From Falsirhodobacter sp051195255 (lineage in GTDB: Bacteria; Pseudomonadota; Alphaproteobacteria; Rhodobacterales; Rhodobacteraceae), in contig NZ_JBNJLK010000002.1 in NCBI RefSeq assembly GCF_051195255.1, positions 124,001 through 188,000 of the forward strand: a DNA stretch of 64,000 nucleotides, in the 5' to 3' direction. This document shows, piece after piece, positions 8,612-17,258 of the stretch (positions are counted from its first letter, which is position 1; each line of letters starts with the position of its first letter). Both the position numbers and the translations under genes were made by a program. The notes under the pieces are model-generated. The model did no database searches, was not told the DNA's origin, and saw nothing but the letters and a program-made list of their open reading frames with translations.

Positions 8612-8914
8612 TCAGCGCGACATCTCCGCCGTCAGGCGGGCGCGCAGCCTGTTCTTGTCCCCGGCGATCATGCCGGGGATGAGGAACGCATCCACCACCC
8701 ACCACAGCAGCGCCATGAGCGAGCTGACACCCATGGTCACCACCCCCAGCAGCATCAGCGCCAGCAGGGCCAGACCGGTTTTCAGGTGGCCCAGATAGAA
8801 GCGGTGCACCCCGAACGTGCCCAGGAAGAACCACAGAAGATAGGCCGCACCGGGCGACTTCGCCTCGTTCGTGATGCGCTGTTCGATGAGGATCTGTTGC
8901 TGGGTGTCGAGCAT
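8612..8914 (-). CDS. TM2 domain-containing membrane protein
   Basis: A 100-residue inner-membrane protein. The TM2 domain covers most of it: AAYLLWFFLGTFGVHRFYLG (first membrane segment with the conserved GxHRFYLG turn), then LALLALMLLGVV, then a further hydrophobic stretch ALLWWVVDAFLIPGM with the typical W-x-x-D-x-F-L-I-P ending. Function of bacterial TM2 proteins is unknown. An AAAGGACG ribosome site precedes the ATG at 8914. The coding end abuts the convergent carbonic anhydrase gene with no gap; upstream lie the asd gene and its terminator. Confidence 0.87.
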   Translation of the reverse strand: MLDTQQQILIEQRITNEAKSPGAAYLLWFFLGTFGVHRFYLGHLKTGLALLALMLLGVVTMGVSSLMALLWWVVDAFLIPGMIAGDKNRLRARLTAEMSR

Positions 8915-8971
8915 GGGGCGTCCTTTCGCGGTTGAACGGGTTCTGGACGCCGCCGGGCCTTGGCGCAATGG

Positions 8972-8994
8972 AAAAAGGCGCCCTGCGGGGCGCC
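8972..8994 (-). terminator. Rho-independent terminator of asd
   Basis: A perfect 7-bp stem GGCGCCC (8977-8983 with 8988-8994), a TGCG tetraloop, and on the minus strand a run of five U (A run 8972-8976). It begins 7 nt after the asd stop codon and lies before the TM2 gene. Confidence 0.92.
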
Positions 8995-9000
8995 TGATCC

Positions 9001-10023
9001 TCAGCCTTTCTTCAGGCAGCGCTTGCCCAGCACTTCCGCGATCTGCACCGCGTTCAGGGCGGCGCCCTTGCGCAGGTTGTCCGACACGCACCAGAGGTTC
9101 AGGCCGTTGTCGATCGTCGAGTCCTGACGGATGCGCGAGATGTAGGTCGCGTATTCGCCCACGCATTCGATCGGCGTGATGTAGCCGCCGGCCTCGCGCT
9201 TGTCGACGACCAGGATGCCGGGGGCTTCGCGCAGGATGTCGCGGGCCTCATGCTCGTCCAGGAAATCCTCGAACTCGATGTTGATCGATTCCGAATGGCC
9301 CACGAAGACGGGCACGCGCACGCAGGTGGCGGTCACGCGGATGTCCTTGTCGAGGATCTTCTTCGTTTCCGCGACCATCTTCCATTCTTCCTTGGTCGAA
9401 CCGTCGTCCAGGAAGACATCGATGTGCGGGATCACGTTGAAGGCGATCTGCTTGGAGAACTTGGACGCGGCGACTTCCTGACCGGGGACGTAGATGCCCT
9501 TGGTCTGGTTCCACAGCTCGTCGATGCCCTCTTTTCCGGCGCCCGACACGGACTGGTAGGTGGACACGACGACCCGCTTGATCTTCGCGCGGTCGTGCAG
9601 CGGCTTCAGCGCCACGACCATCTGCGCGGTCGAACAGTTCGGGTTCGCGATGATCATCTTCTTGGTGTAGCCGTCGACCGCTTCCGCGTTCACTTCCGGC
9701 ACGACCAGCGGCACCGCCGGGTCGTAGCGGTACAGCGAGGAGTTGTCGATCACGACACAGCCCGAGGCGGCGGCCTTCGGCGCGTAGATCTTCGTGGCGT
9801 CCGAACCCACGGCAAACAGGGCGATGTCCCAGCCGGTGAAATCGAAGGTGTCGAGGTCCTTGGTCTTCAGTGTCTTTTCGCCAAAGCTGACCTCGGTGCC
9901 AATGGACTTGCGCGACGCCAGCGCCACGATGTCGTCAATCGGAAACTCGCGCTCGGCGAGGATGTTCAGCATTTCGCGACCCACGTTGCCCGTGGCACCC
10001 GCGACGACGACCCTGTAGCCCAC
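9001..10023 (-). CDS. asd: aspartate-semialdehyde dehydrogenase
   Basis: NADP-dependent reduction of aspartyl phosphate to aspartate semialdehyde, the branch point to lysine/DAP, threonine and methionine. Seen: N-terminal Rossmann GATGNVGREML, the catalytic cysteine C130 in NPNCSTAQ, the SVSGAGKEGIDEL segment, and the C-terminal VSDNLRKGAALNAVQIAE. 340 residues, standard length. The start codon is GTG at 10023 (VGYRVVVAG), supported by AAAAGGAGG 7 nt upstream. A 7-bp inverted repeat (10046-10061) and a pair of direct repeats lie in its 5' region. A strong terminator follows. Confidence 0.95.
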   Translation of the reverse strand: MGYRVVVAGATGNVGREMLNILAEREFPIDDIVALASRKSIGTEVSFGEKTLKTKDLDTFDFTGWDIALFAVGSDATKIYAPKAAASGCVVIDNSSLYRYDPAVPLVVPEVNAEAVDGYTKKMIIANPNCSTAQMVVALKPLHDRAKIKRVVVSTYQSVSGAGKEGIDELWNQTKGIYVPGQEVAASKFSKQIAFNVIPHIDVFLDDGSTKEEWKMVAETKKILDKDIRVTATCVRVPVFVGHSESINIEFEDFLDEHEARDILREAPGILVVDKREAGGYITPIECVGEYATYISRIRQDSTIDNGLNLWCVSDNLRKGAALNAVQIAEVLGKRCLKKG

Positions 10024-10055
10024 GATGGACCTCCTTTTCGTCTGAGAGGGGCGTG

Positions 10056-10111
10056 CCCCTCCGGTTGAAGGGACGCGTTCCCTTACCCCGAAGCCCCTTC
10101 GGTTGAAAGGA
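10056..10111. repeat. pair of 18-nt direct repeats in the asd upstream region
   Basis: The 18-nt segments 10056-10073 and 10094-10111 agree at 16 of 18 positions (core GGTTGAA, C-rich on one side, AGG on the other), 38 nt apart. A separate perfect 7-bp inverted repeat with a 2-nt centre, GAGGGGC/GCCCCTC (10046-10061), overlaps the first copy. They fill the space between the GT29-like stop and the asd start, and would be in the asd leader if transcription enters from upstream. No known element was recognised. Confidence 0.55.
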
Positions 10112-10735
10112 TTATCCGTGGGAATGCAGAATAAATCGCGAATCTTGCGCGATCAGGCTGTTCACCCATTCCGCCTCGGCGGCGAAGTCATGGGGCACCT
10201 GATCAGCGGTGCGATGGCCCGACAGCGACAGGGTGGCGAAGAAGTCGAAGCCGTAAAGGTCGATCCGCGCCGCGCGGGACCGGGCCAGAAGGTCGATCAT
10301 CATCGCCCCCGTGGTGGGCGGGGCGCCCAGACGGTCCTGCAGCGCCGCGTAATCGGCCAGCGGGTGGAGGTAGAAGCCGGGGCTGCGCGCGATGGCCCAT
10401 GGCAGCCGCTTGCGCTTGTGCGACATCCACAGGATGCGCTTCGGCCGGATCCGGTCCAGCTGCCCGTGATCGAGGCTGGTCGCCAAGGCCAGCATGTCCG
10501 TGCGCATCCCGTGGGACAGGGGGCTGGGCATCGGCGCGCGGTTGATGCGGATCACGACATCGGCCGCGTCGATGGCGGCCCCGTGGGCGGCGTTCGCCAA
10601 TCCCCGCGCATTGCCGATCAACGCCACGCGGCGTCCGGCGACATCGTCCAGCACCGCCTGCTGCGGCACGGACAGCGATTCGATCCCGTGTTCGTTGCGC
10701 AGCGTCCGGGCGACGAAGAAGCTGAAGCGGTTCAT
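10112..10735 (-). CDS. glycosyltransferase family 29 (sialyltransferase-like) protein
   Basis: A 207-residue protein with the start of a GT29-like fold: RRVALIGNARGLANAAHGAA, then IDAADVVIRINRAPMPSP, matching the L-sialylmotif style VALVGNS...IDxxDVVIRFN found in eukaryotic sialyltransferases and their bacterial relatives; then a TTGAMMIDLLA segment and LYGFDFF, resembling the S motif (TTG...LYGF). No membrane anchor is visible. The real donor and acceptor are unknown. It starts inside the last codons of the LpcC-like gene (4-nt overlap), so both are read from one transcript and probably modify the same surface glycan. Confidence 0.72.
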   Translation of the reverse strand: MNRFSFFVARTLRNEHGIESLSVPQQAVLDDVAGRRVALIGNARGLANAAHGAAIDAADVVIRINRAPMPSPLSHGMRTDMLALATSLDHGQLDRIRPKRILWMSHKRKRLPWAIARSPGFYLHPLADYAALQDRLGAPPTTGAMMIDLLARSRAARIDLYGFDFFATLSLSGHRTADQVPHDFAAEAEWVNSLIAQDSRFILHSHG

Positions 10736-11763
10736 GCAAGCATCCGGCGGTACAGGGCGATCAAGGCCTCCGCCTCATCCTCGATCCGGAAGGCGCTGTC
10801 CACCCGCTGGCGGGCGGCGCGGGCCATGCCGGCGCGCAGGGCCGGACCGTCCAGAAGGGGCACAAGGGCGGCGGTCAGCGCGGGCACGTCGTCGGGGGGC
10901 ACGAGGCGGCCGCTGTCGGCGCTCAGCAACTCCTCGAAGGCACCGACGCGGGTGGCGACCACGGGCACACCGCAGGCCATCGCTTCCAGCGGTGTCAGGC
11001 CGAAGCCTTCCCATCGCTGGGGGGCCACATACAGGTCCAGCGCGCCATACCAGTCGGGCATCCGGTCCACCGTCACTTCGGGCAGGAACAGGATGCGCCC
11101 CCCCAGTCCGGCGGCCGCCACGCGGGCCTTTAGATCGGCCAGAAAGGGCTGGTCCTTGTCCACCGCGCGGCCCATGACCACGGCCGTGACATCCCCGCGG
11201 GTCGGCAGCAGGTCGATCATCGCCGTCACGAAGTTGTCCGTTCCCTTGGAGGACCGGATGCGCCCGTAGCAGCCTACCAGCACGCCTTGCGGCAAGCCCA
11301 GCCGCACGCGCAGCGCCGCGCGATCGGCCGGCGGCGCAAACGTTTCCGTGTCGATCCCGTGCAGGATGACCTCGGCCTCCCGCTCCAGATAGGCGGCACC
11401 CTTGGCCGAGGTGGCGACCACCCGGTCCATCCTCCCGATCAGCCACTTCGTCCACCCCGTGTGCCGGCGTTGAGAGGCGGAGGTGAACAGGAGCCTGTAG
11501 CGCCGCCGCAGCCCGTAAACTAGGATCAGGCCCAGCAGCATCTCCGTGTTGCGGCGGGCGTGCCAAACCCGCCAGCGGTCGCGGGGCAGGGTGGCCGCCC
11601 GCCGCAGCGGGATGTGCGGCACGCCCGCAGGCAGGCCGGGCCCCGTGGCCACGATGCCGATCTGGCGCGCCTGCACCGGCACAAGGCGGGCGATGGTGGC
11701 GGTGACGCCGGACAGGCGCCGCTTCAGGTTGGGGGCAACGACAAGGATTTCCATGATCCGCAT
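10732..11763 (-). CDS. GT4-family glycosyltransferase, LpcC-like LPS core mannosyltransferase
   Basis: A GT-B retaining glycosyltransferase of about 343 residues. Seen: N-terminal APNLKRRLSGVTATIARLVP, which recalls rhizobial LpcC (lipopolysaccharide core mannosyltransferase), a central VILHGIDTETFAPP, and the GT4 donor-site motif in QRWEGFGLTPLEAMACGVPV (the E-x7-E pair). The mannosyl specificity is inferred from resemblance only. The first ATG is at 11763; an ATG at 11754 (MEILVVAPN) is equally possible because neither has a clear ribosome site. The GT29-like gene overlaps its end by 4 nt. It acts at the cytoplasmic face of the inner membrane. Confidence 0.82.
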   Translation of the reverse strand: MRIMEILVVAPNLKRRLSGVTATIARLVPVQARQIGIVATGPGLPAGVPHIPLRRAATLPRDRWRVWHARRNTEMLLGLILVYGLRRRYRLLFTSASQRRHTGWTKWLIGRMDRVVATSAKGAAYLEREAEVILHGIDTETFAPPADRAALRVRLGLPQGVLVGCYGRIRSSKGTDNFVTAMIDLLPTRGDVTAVVMGRAVDKDQPFLADLKARVAAAGLGGRILFLPEVTVDRMPDWYGALDLYVAPQRWEGFGLTPLEAMACGVPVVATRVGAFEELLSADSGRLVPPDDVPALTAALVPLLDGPALRAGMARAARQRVDSAFRIEDEAEALIALYRRMLA

Positions 11764-12093
11764 CCTATGCGGGGTGCAGGGCGTTGAACAGGTGGCGCTT
11801 CCCCTTCCTTCCGTGCCCGCTAGCTATGGTAGGGCAACAGGAAGGCGGCTTCATGCGGCTTGGTGACGTTCACATCATCTCCGGGCCATTCAAGCGGCGA
11901 CCTGTCGCTCTTCACGCCGGACAGGGGGGTATGACGTGTCAGGCTATTGTGACGTGGATCCGCCCTCTGGCCTGCTGGCCGATTTCAACCCACCGCTGCG
12001 CACCGCATGTTCCGCTGAAGGTCATCATCAACCAAGCACTCCGCGTCTGGACCCGAACGGTCACGCTTGGCGGTCGGCGGGCGGGGATGTGAC
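11764..12093. other. 330-nt gap without a convincing gene
   Basis: Between the LpcC-like gene and a GNAT gene. A plus-strand frame (11784-12092) is open but its composition is poor and nothing is recognisable. Two other plus frames read more like protein if joined: one ending LSLFTPDRG before a G6 run at 11924-11929, the next continuing YDVSGYCDVDPPSGLLADF after it and ending in an ATGA overlap with the GNAT start at 12094. This may be the remnant of a decayed gene or chance. No terminator or promoter was identified. Confidence 0.4.
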
Positions 12094-12540
12094 ATGATCG
12101 GCCTCGCCCGACCTTCGGACGCGGCCGAGTTGCTGGCCTTGTACCAGCACCTCGTGTCGGAGGATCCGGTGCTGGATGTCGCCTCGGCGCAGGAGCGGCT
12201 GACGCAGCTGGCGTTGTACCCGGGCAGCGGCGTCTTCGTGCTGCGGTCCGGCGGCGCGATCGTGGCCTCGGCCACGCTGATCGTCATCCCGAACCTGACG
12301 CGGCAGGGGCGGCCCTATGCGTTGATCGAGAATGTAGTGACCCATGCGGACCATCGGCGGCAGGGCCATGGTGCGGCGGTCATGCAGGCCGCGATCAACG
12401 CCGCCTGGCAGGCCGGGTGCTACAAGATCCTGCTGATGACCGGATCCCGCGATCCCGCCACGCATCGCTTCTATGAAGGGTTGGGCTTCGACCGCGGCAA
12501 GACGGGCTACCGTCTGCGCCACCCCGATCACGCGCGGTGA
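12094..12540 (+). CDS. GNAT family N-acetyltransferase
   Basis: A 148-residue acetyl-CoA-dependent acyltransferase. The acetyl-CoA-binding motif A is clear in IENVVTHADHRRQGHGAAVM (RRQGHG fits R/Q-x-x-G-x-G), preceded by the beta-strand VASATLIVIPNL and followed by the motif B region YKILLMTGSRDPATHRFYEG with the usual FYEGLGF ending. The substrate is unknown. Start chosen at the ATG at 12094; the open frame reaches back to 12067 without better support. Its end overlaps the convergent rlmH gene by 13 nt. Confidence 0.85.
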   Translation: MIGLARPSDAAELLALYQHLVSEDPVLDVASAQERLTQLALYPGSGVFVLRSGGAIVASATLIVIPNLTRQGRPYALIENVVTHADHRRQGHGAAVMQAAINAAWQAGCYKILLMTGSRDPATHRFYEGLGFDRGKTGYRLRHPDHAR

Positions 12541-12998
12541 TACGGCGCGCCCGACAGGATCGAGGCCGCGCGATACAGCTGTTCCGTCAGCATGACCCGC
12601 ACCAGCATGTGCGGCCACACCATCTGCCCGAAGGACAGCGCGAAATCGGCGCGGTTGCGGAACGCCGGGGCCAGCCCGTCCGCACCCCCGATGACAAAGG
12701 CGACATCCTGCCGCCCGCCATCGCGCCACCGCGCCAGATGGTCGGCAAAGTCCGGGCTGGACAGCGTGCGCCCGCGTTCGTCCATCACGCACACCAGCGC
12801 GCCCGAGGGGACGGCGCGGGCCAGAAGCTCCGCCTCCGCCTCCATCCCGCCGTTCTTGCGGTCCTCCACCTCGTGAACGCTCAACGGGCCGAGGCTGAGG
12901 GCCCGGCCCGTGCGGTCGAAACGGGTGGTGTAGTCGTCGACCAGTTCACGCTCGGGGCCCTGCCGAAGCCGGCCCACCGCGCACAGATGCACCCTCAT
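12528..12998 (-). CDS. rlmH: 23S rRNA pseudouridine-1915 N3-methyltransferase
   Basis: RlmH is a SPOUT-class homodimer that methylates pseudouridine 1915 in helix 69 of 23S rRNA on the assembled 70S ribosome. Seen: MRVHLCAVGRL start, central LVCVMDERGRTLSSPDFA, the knot region VAFVIGGADGLAP, and the C-terminal LSFGQMVWPHMLVRVMLTEQ with YRAASILSGAPYHR, all standard. 156 residues against 155 in E. coli. Start at 12998 shares one base with the rsfS stop (TGATG), so the pair is translationally coupled, an arrangement common in bacteria. Confidence 0.95.
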   Translation of the reverse strand: MRVHLCAVGRLRQGPERELVDDYTTRFDRTGRALSLGPLSVHEVEDRKNGGMEAEAELLARAVPSGALVCVMDERGRTLSSPDFADHLARWRDGGRQDVAFVIGGADGLAPAFRNRADFALSFGQMVWPHMLVRVMLTEQLYRAASILSGAPYHRA

Positions 12999-13366
12999 CA
13001 GAGCGTGGGGGACTGCTGGTCCGAAGGAAGCCACATCTTTTCAAGCTGGTAGAATTCCCGGACCTCGGGGCGGAAGACGTGGACGATGACGTCGCCCGTG
13101 TCGATCAGCACCCAGTCGCCGGTGTCCTTGCCTTCGACCTTGGAAATGCGGCCAAAGTCCTGCTTGACGCTGTCCATCAGCTTTTCCGCGATGGACGCCA
13201 CCTGACGCGAGGACCGGCCCGAGCAGATGACCATGTAATCGGCCATGTCGGAACGTCCGCGCAGGTCGATCTGCACGACCTCTTCGGCCTTGTCGTCGTC
13301 CAGCGACTGCAGGACGCGGGCCAGGATCGCCTCGCTTTGCGAGTTGTCGGGGGAAGCCGCGTTCAT
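12998..13366 (-). CDS. rsfS: ribosome silencing factor RsfS
   Basis: RsfS binds ribosomal protein L14 and blocks subunit joining when nutrients are scarce. Seen: KAEEVVQIDLRGRSDMADYM, VICSGRSSRQVASIAEKL, and EGKDTGDWVLIDTGDVIVHVF ending in REFYQLEKMW, the family pattern. Chosen start ATG 13366 gives 122 residues, close to family size. The frame stays open to a TTG at 13459, and a GGAGGAC lies in that extension, so an upstream non-ATG start cannot be excluded. It is coupled to rlmH through a TGATG overlap. Confidence 0.93.
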   Translation of the reverse strand: MNAASPDNSQSEAILARVLQSLDDDKAEEVVQIDLRGRSDMADYMVICSGRSSRQVASIAEKLMDSVKQDFGRISKVEGKDTGDWVLIDTGDVIVHVFRPEVREFYQLEKMWLPSDQQSPTL

Positions 13367-13505
13367 GTCAGGGCGCGGCCCGACCGGCAGACCGGTCGAT
13401 GGATCGGAATGAGACAGGACATCGTCCTCCAGCTGTCGCGCGCGGGACAGCCCGCGCAAATCCCGTCCATGTTAACATCAAGGGGCCGCAACCTCAACGG
13501 GCGGT

Positions 13506-13990
13506 TCAGGGGGTGGGGCAGGGGCGGATTTTCGCCATCATCCCGTGCAGGCTGTCCGCGCTCAGGCTCTGTGATTTCGTGCTGCCGAAGCCGGAACGAT
13601 ACAGGGAGTAGGTGATGGAGGGTTTGGTCCGACGTTCCATCGTCGTGCAGAACGAGAGGGAGGGGCGATATTCACGCTGGGGGCCGGTGCGATCCCAAAG
13701 GTCCACCGCCCTTTGGCGATCCTCTTCCACCACCGCGAAGCGGTAGGTCGCGCCTTGTGCCGTCCTGACAGGCCCCTGCATCAGGGCCATTCCGACGCGA
13801 TCATCCGGTTGCGTGTCCCGGTTTTCGCGGACGATGTCGATCGTGCCCTCGGGATACCTGAGGGCGCGGCCGTCCGACAACGTCATCCTCAGTTCGATCC
13901 CCCCGACACCTGCCCCCTCGTCCACCGCGTTCCATCCGCCCAAGCCACCGCCGGCAACATCGCGAACACCGCCCGCAGCAACCACGTCAT
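13506..13990 (-). pseudogene. secreted protein gene with a frameshift at a G6 run
   Basis: Two minus-strand frames make sense only together. The first starts at ATG 13990, after AAAAGGG, with a clear signal peptide (MTWLLRAVFAMLPAVAWA, then DGTRWTRGQVSGG), and stops soon after a run of six G at 13904-13899. The second takes over at that run (IELRMTLSDGRALRYPEGTI and on) to the stop at 13506. One more G, or a -1 slip, joins them into about 161 residues of an exported protein. Family not recognised. It could be a sequencing error, a true pseudogene, or programmed frameshifting. An alternative is a single frame starting at 13985, but that has no signal peptide or ribosome site. Confidence 0.65.
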
Positions 13991-14012
13991 AAGCCGTGCC
14001 CTTTTGAAAACC

Positions 14013-14040
14013 TTGCCTGCCGCGACAGTGCTGGTATGAT
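14013..14040 (+). promoter_or_regulatory. sigma-70-type promoter for the leuCD transcript
   Basis: TTGCCT at 14013-14018, a 16-nt spacer, and TATGAT at 14035-14040. The predicted start of transcription is near 14046-14048, which coincides with the ATG of the 30-codon leader frame, so the transcript would begin with that start codon or within a base or two of it. Confidence 0.62.
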
Positions 14041-14047
14041 GCGCACC

Positions 14048-14140
14048 ATGCAAGGGTTCATCTACTTCAACATCACCGACCATGCCCGCCTTCCGGCGCG
14101 GTTCTTCGGTGCGACCCGCAACATCCTCGCGCGGCTTTGA
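14048..14140 (+). CDS. candidate leaderless leader peptide upstream of leuC
   Basis: A 30-codon frame (start MQGFIYFNITDHARLPARF, end ILARL) 7 nt after the -10 box of a good promoter, so probably translated without a 5' leader. It has Leu at 15, 27 and 30, encoded by CTT, CTC and CTT rather than CTG, which the genes here strongly prefer; two are within the last four codons. A strong hairpin begins 1 nt after the stop. Position, leaderless start and Leu codons before a hairpin resemble an amino-acid attenuator, as in alphaproteobacterial trpL. It may instead be a small functional protein or chance. No U-rich terminator tail is visible. Confidence 0.5.
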   Translation: MQGFIYFNITDHARLPARFFGATRNILARL

Positions 14141-14141
14141 C

Positions 14142-14175
14142 GCGGCGGGGTGCCTTTTGGCATCCCACACGCCGC
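14142..14175 (+). promoter_or_regulatory. hairpin in the leuC leader
   Basis: Two nested stems: an outer 6-bp GCGGCG/CGCCGC (14142-14147 with 14170-14175) and an inner 7-bp stem with one G-U pair (14148-14154 with 14159-14165) around a TTTT loop, with a 4-nt bulge CACA on the 3' side. It starts 1 nt after the leader peptide stop and ends 47 nt before leuC. No U tract follows, so it is not a canonical intrinsic terminator. Confidence 0.6.
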
Positions 14176-14222
14176 TGATCTGCATTCAAAGCCCCTCCCC
14201 GATGATTCCTTCCGAGGACGCC

Positions 14223-15652
<1,430 letters not shown>

Positions 15653-15653
<1 letters not shown>

Positions 15654-16258
15654 TGGACAAGTTCACCCAACTGACGGGCGTCGCCGCCCCCATGCCGCTC
15701 GTGAACATCGACACGGACATGATCATCCCCAAGCAGTTCCTGAAGACGATCCATCGGTCGGGCCTTGGGAAGAACCTGTTCGACGAGCTGCGCTATGACG
15801 CGCAGGGCGTGGAGAATCCGGACTTCGTGCTGAACCAGCCGGCCTATCGCAACGCCGAGATCATCATCGCGGGCGACAATTTCGGCTGCGGATCGTCGCG
15901 CGAACACGCGCCTTGGGCGCTCCTCGATTTCGGGGTGCGCTGCGTGATCTCCACCTCCTTCGCCGACATCTTCTACAACAACTGCTTCAAGAACGGCATC
16001 CTGCCCATCGTGATGCCGCAAGAGGTGGTGGACGTGCTGATGGACGACGCGACGCGCGGCGCCAACGCCCGCATCACCGTGGACCTGGAGCGGGAGGTGG
16101 TCACCACCTCGGACGGGAAGGAATTCGCGTTTTCCATCGATCCCTTCCGCCGCCACTGCCTTCTGAACGGGTTGGACGACATCGGCCTGACCATGGAAAA
16201 GGCCCCCGCGATCCAGGGGTTCGAGGCGCAGATGGCCACCGCGCGGCCCTGGGTTTAA
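15653..16258 (+). CDS. leuD: 3-isopropylmalate dehydratase small subunit
   Basis: Swivel-domain partner of LeuC. Seen: MDKFTQLTGVAAPMPLVNID start, IDTDMIIPKQFLK, and the substrate-loop FGCGSSREHAPWALLDFGVR, followed by FADIFYNNCFKNGILPI. 201 residues, standard. An AGGAGG site sits inside the end of leuC and the ATG shares its A with the leuC stop TAA, so the two are translationally coupled and made in equal amounts. LeuA and LeuB are not in the window. A phosphatase-fold gene follows after 46 nt and may ride on the same transcript. Confidence 0.97.
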
Positions 16259-16304
16259 CCACGGATTTAACCCCGCGTTAACCGCAATTTGATAGCCCGG
16301 CACC

Positions 16305-17258
16305 ATGCGTGTCGGGCTTTTCCTTTTCCTTCTGCTGATGCCACTGGCGGCTTCGGCCGATCCGGTGCGCGTGGCCACCTTCCACACGGACCTGTCCGCC
16401 AAGGGACCGGGCCTGATGCTGCGCGACATCCTGCGGGGGGACGCGGCGAAAGCGGTGGCGGCGGTGGATGCGACGAAGGCCGACATCCTTGTGCTGCAGG
16501 ACGTGGATTACGACCTGCACGGCGTGGGGCTGAACGCCTTCGCGGATCTTCTGGCCACCGACTATCCCTACCGTTTCGCGCTGCGGCCCAACACGGGCAT
16601 GGGCACCGGTCTGGATCTGGACGGTGACGGACGACTGGGCGGGGCGGCGGACGGGCAGGGCTTCGGCTTCTTTGCCGGGGATGGCGGGATGGCGGTGCTG
16701 TCGCGCTTTCCCATCCTGACAGAGGGGGTGCGCGACTTCTCGGACATGCTTTGGACCGCGAAACCCGATGCCCTGCTGTTCGAGGGGATGGGAGAGGACG
16801 CGAAAGCCGTGCAGCGCCTGTCTTCCGTCGCGCATTGGGAGGTGCCGGTGCAACTGCCGTCGGGTCCGGTGCTGCGGCTGCTGGCCTTCCACGCCACGAC
16901 GCCGGTCTTCGACGGTCCCGAGGATCGCAACGGCCGCCGCAACGCGGATGAGATCACGTTCTGGACCGATCTGATCGACGGACGGCTGTCCTTCGTATCC
17001 CCGCAGGGCCCCTGGGTGATCTTGGGCAATGCCAACGCCGACCCGCACGCCGGCGACGGGCGGCGCGAGGGGATCGCCACGCTTCTGGCCCATCCGTCCC
17101 TGACTGATCCGCTGCCCGGCACCATCACGGCCGAATACGCGCAGACCGGCCCGTTGCGGCTGGATTACGTGCTGCCGCAGGCGGGCCTGACCGTCAGCGG
17201 CGCGGGTGTGGGTGAGGGCGCGCCCCATCGCCCGGTCTGGGTCGATCTCGACCTTTAG
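16305..17258 (+). CDS. exported endonuclease/exonuclease/phosphatase-fold protein
   Basis: A 317-residue protein with a signal peptide (MRVGLFLFLLLMPLAASA, cut before DPVRVATF). The mature part has EEP-superfamily features: RVATFHTDLS near the start, ADILVLQDVDYD (catalytic acid region), GGMAVLSRFPI, LLAFHATTPVFDGPEDRNG, and GPWVILGNANADPHAGDG, where the family has a D-x-N pair; the ending LRLDYVLPQ plus HRPVWVDL supplies the D-x-V and H. Probably a periplasmic phosphodiesterase or phosphatase; substrate unknown. It is 46 nt after leuD. Its stop overlaps the convergent FAD oxidoreductase gene by 4 nt. Confidence 0.82.
   Translation: MRVGLFLFLLLMPLAASADPVRVATFHTDLSAKGPGLMLRDILRGDAAKAVAAVDATKADILVLQDVDYDLHGVGLNAFADLLATDYPYRFALRPNTGMGTGLDLDGDGRLGGAADGQGFGFFAGDGGMAVLSRFPILTEGVRDFSDMLWTAKPDALLFEGMGEDAKAVQRLSSVAHWEVPVQLPSGPVLRLLAFHATTPVFDGPEDRNGRRNADEITFWTDLIDGRLSFVSPQGPWVILGNANADPHAGDGRREGIATLLAHPSLTDPLPGTITAEYAQTGPLRLDYVLPQAGLTVSGAGVGEGAPHRPVWVDLDL

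Noticed and set aside
11784..12092. 102-residue plus-strand frame in the intergenic gap
   Set aside because: No ribosome site and no recognisable sequence; reported only as an uncertain gap.
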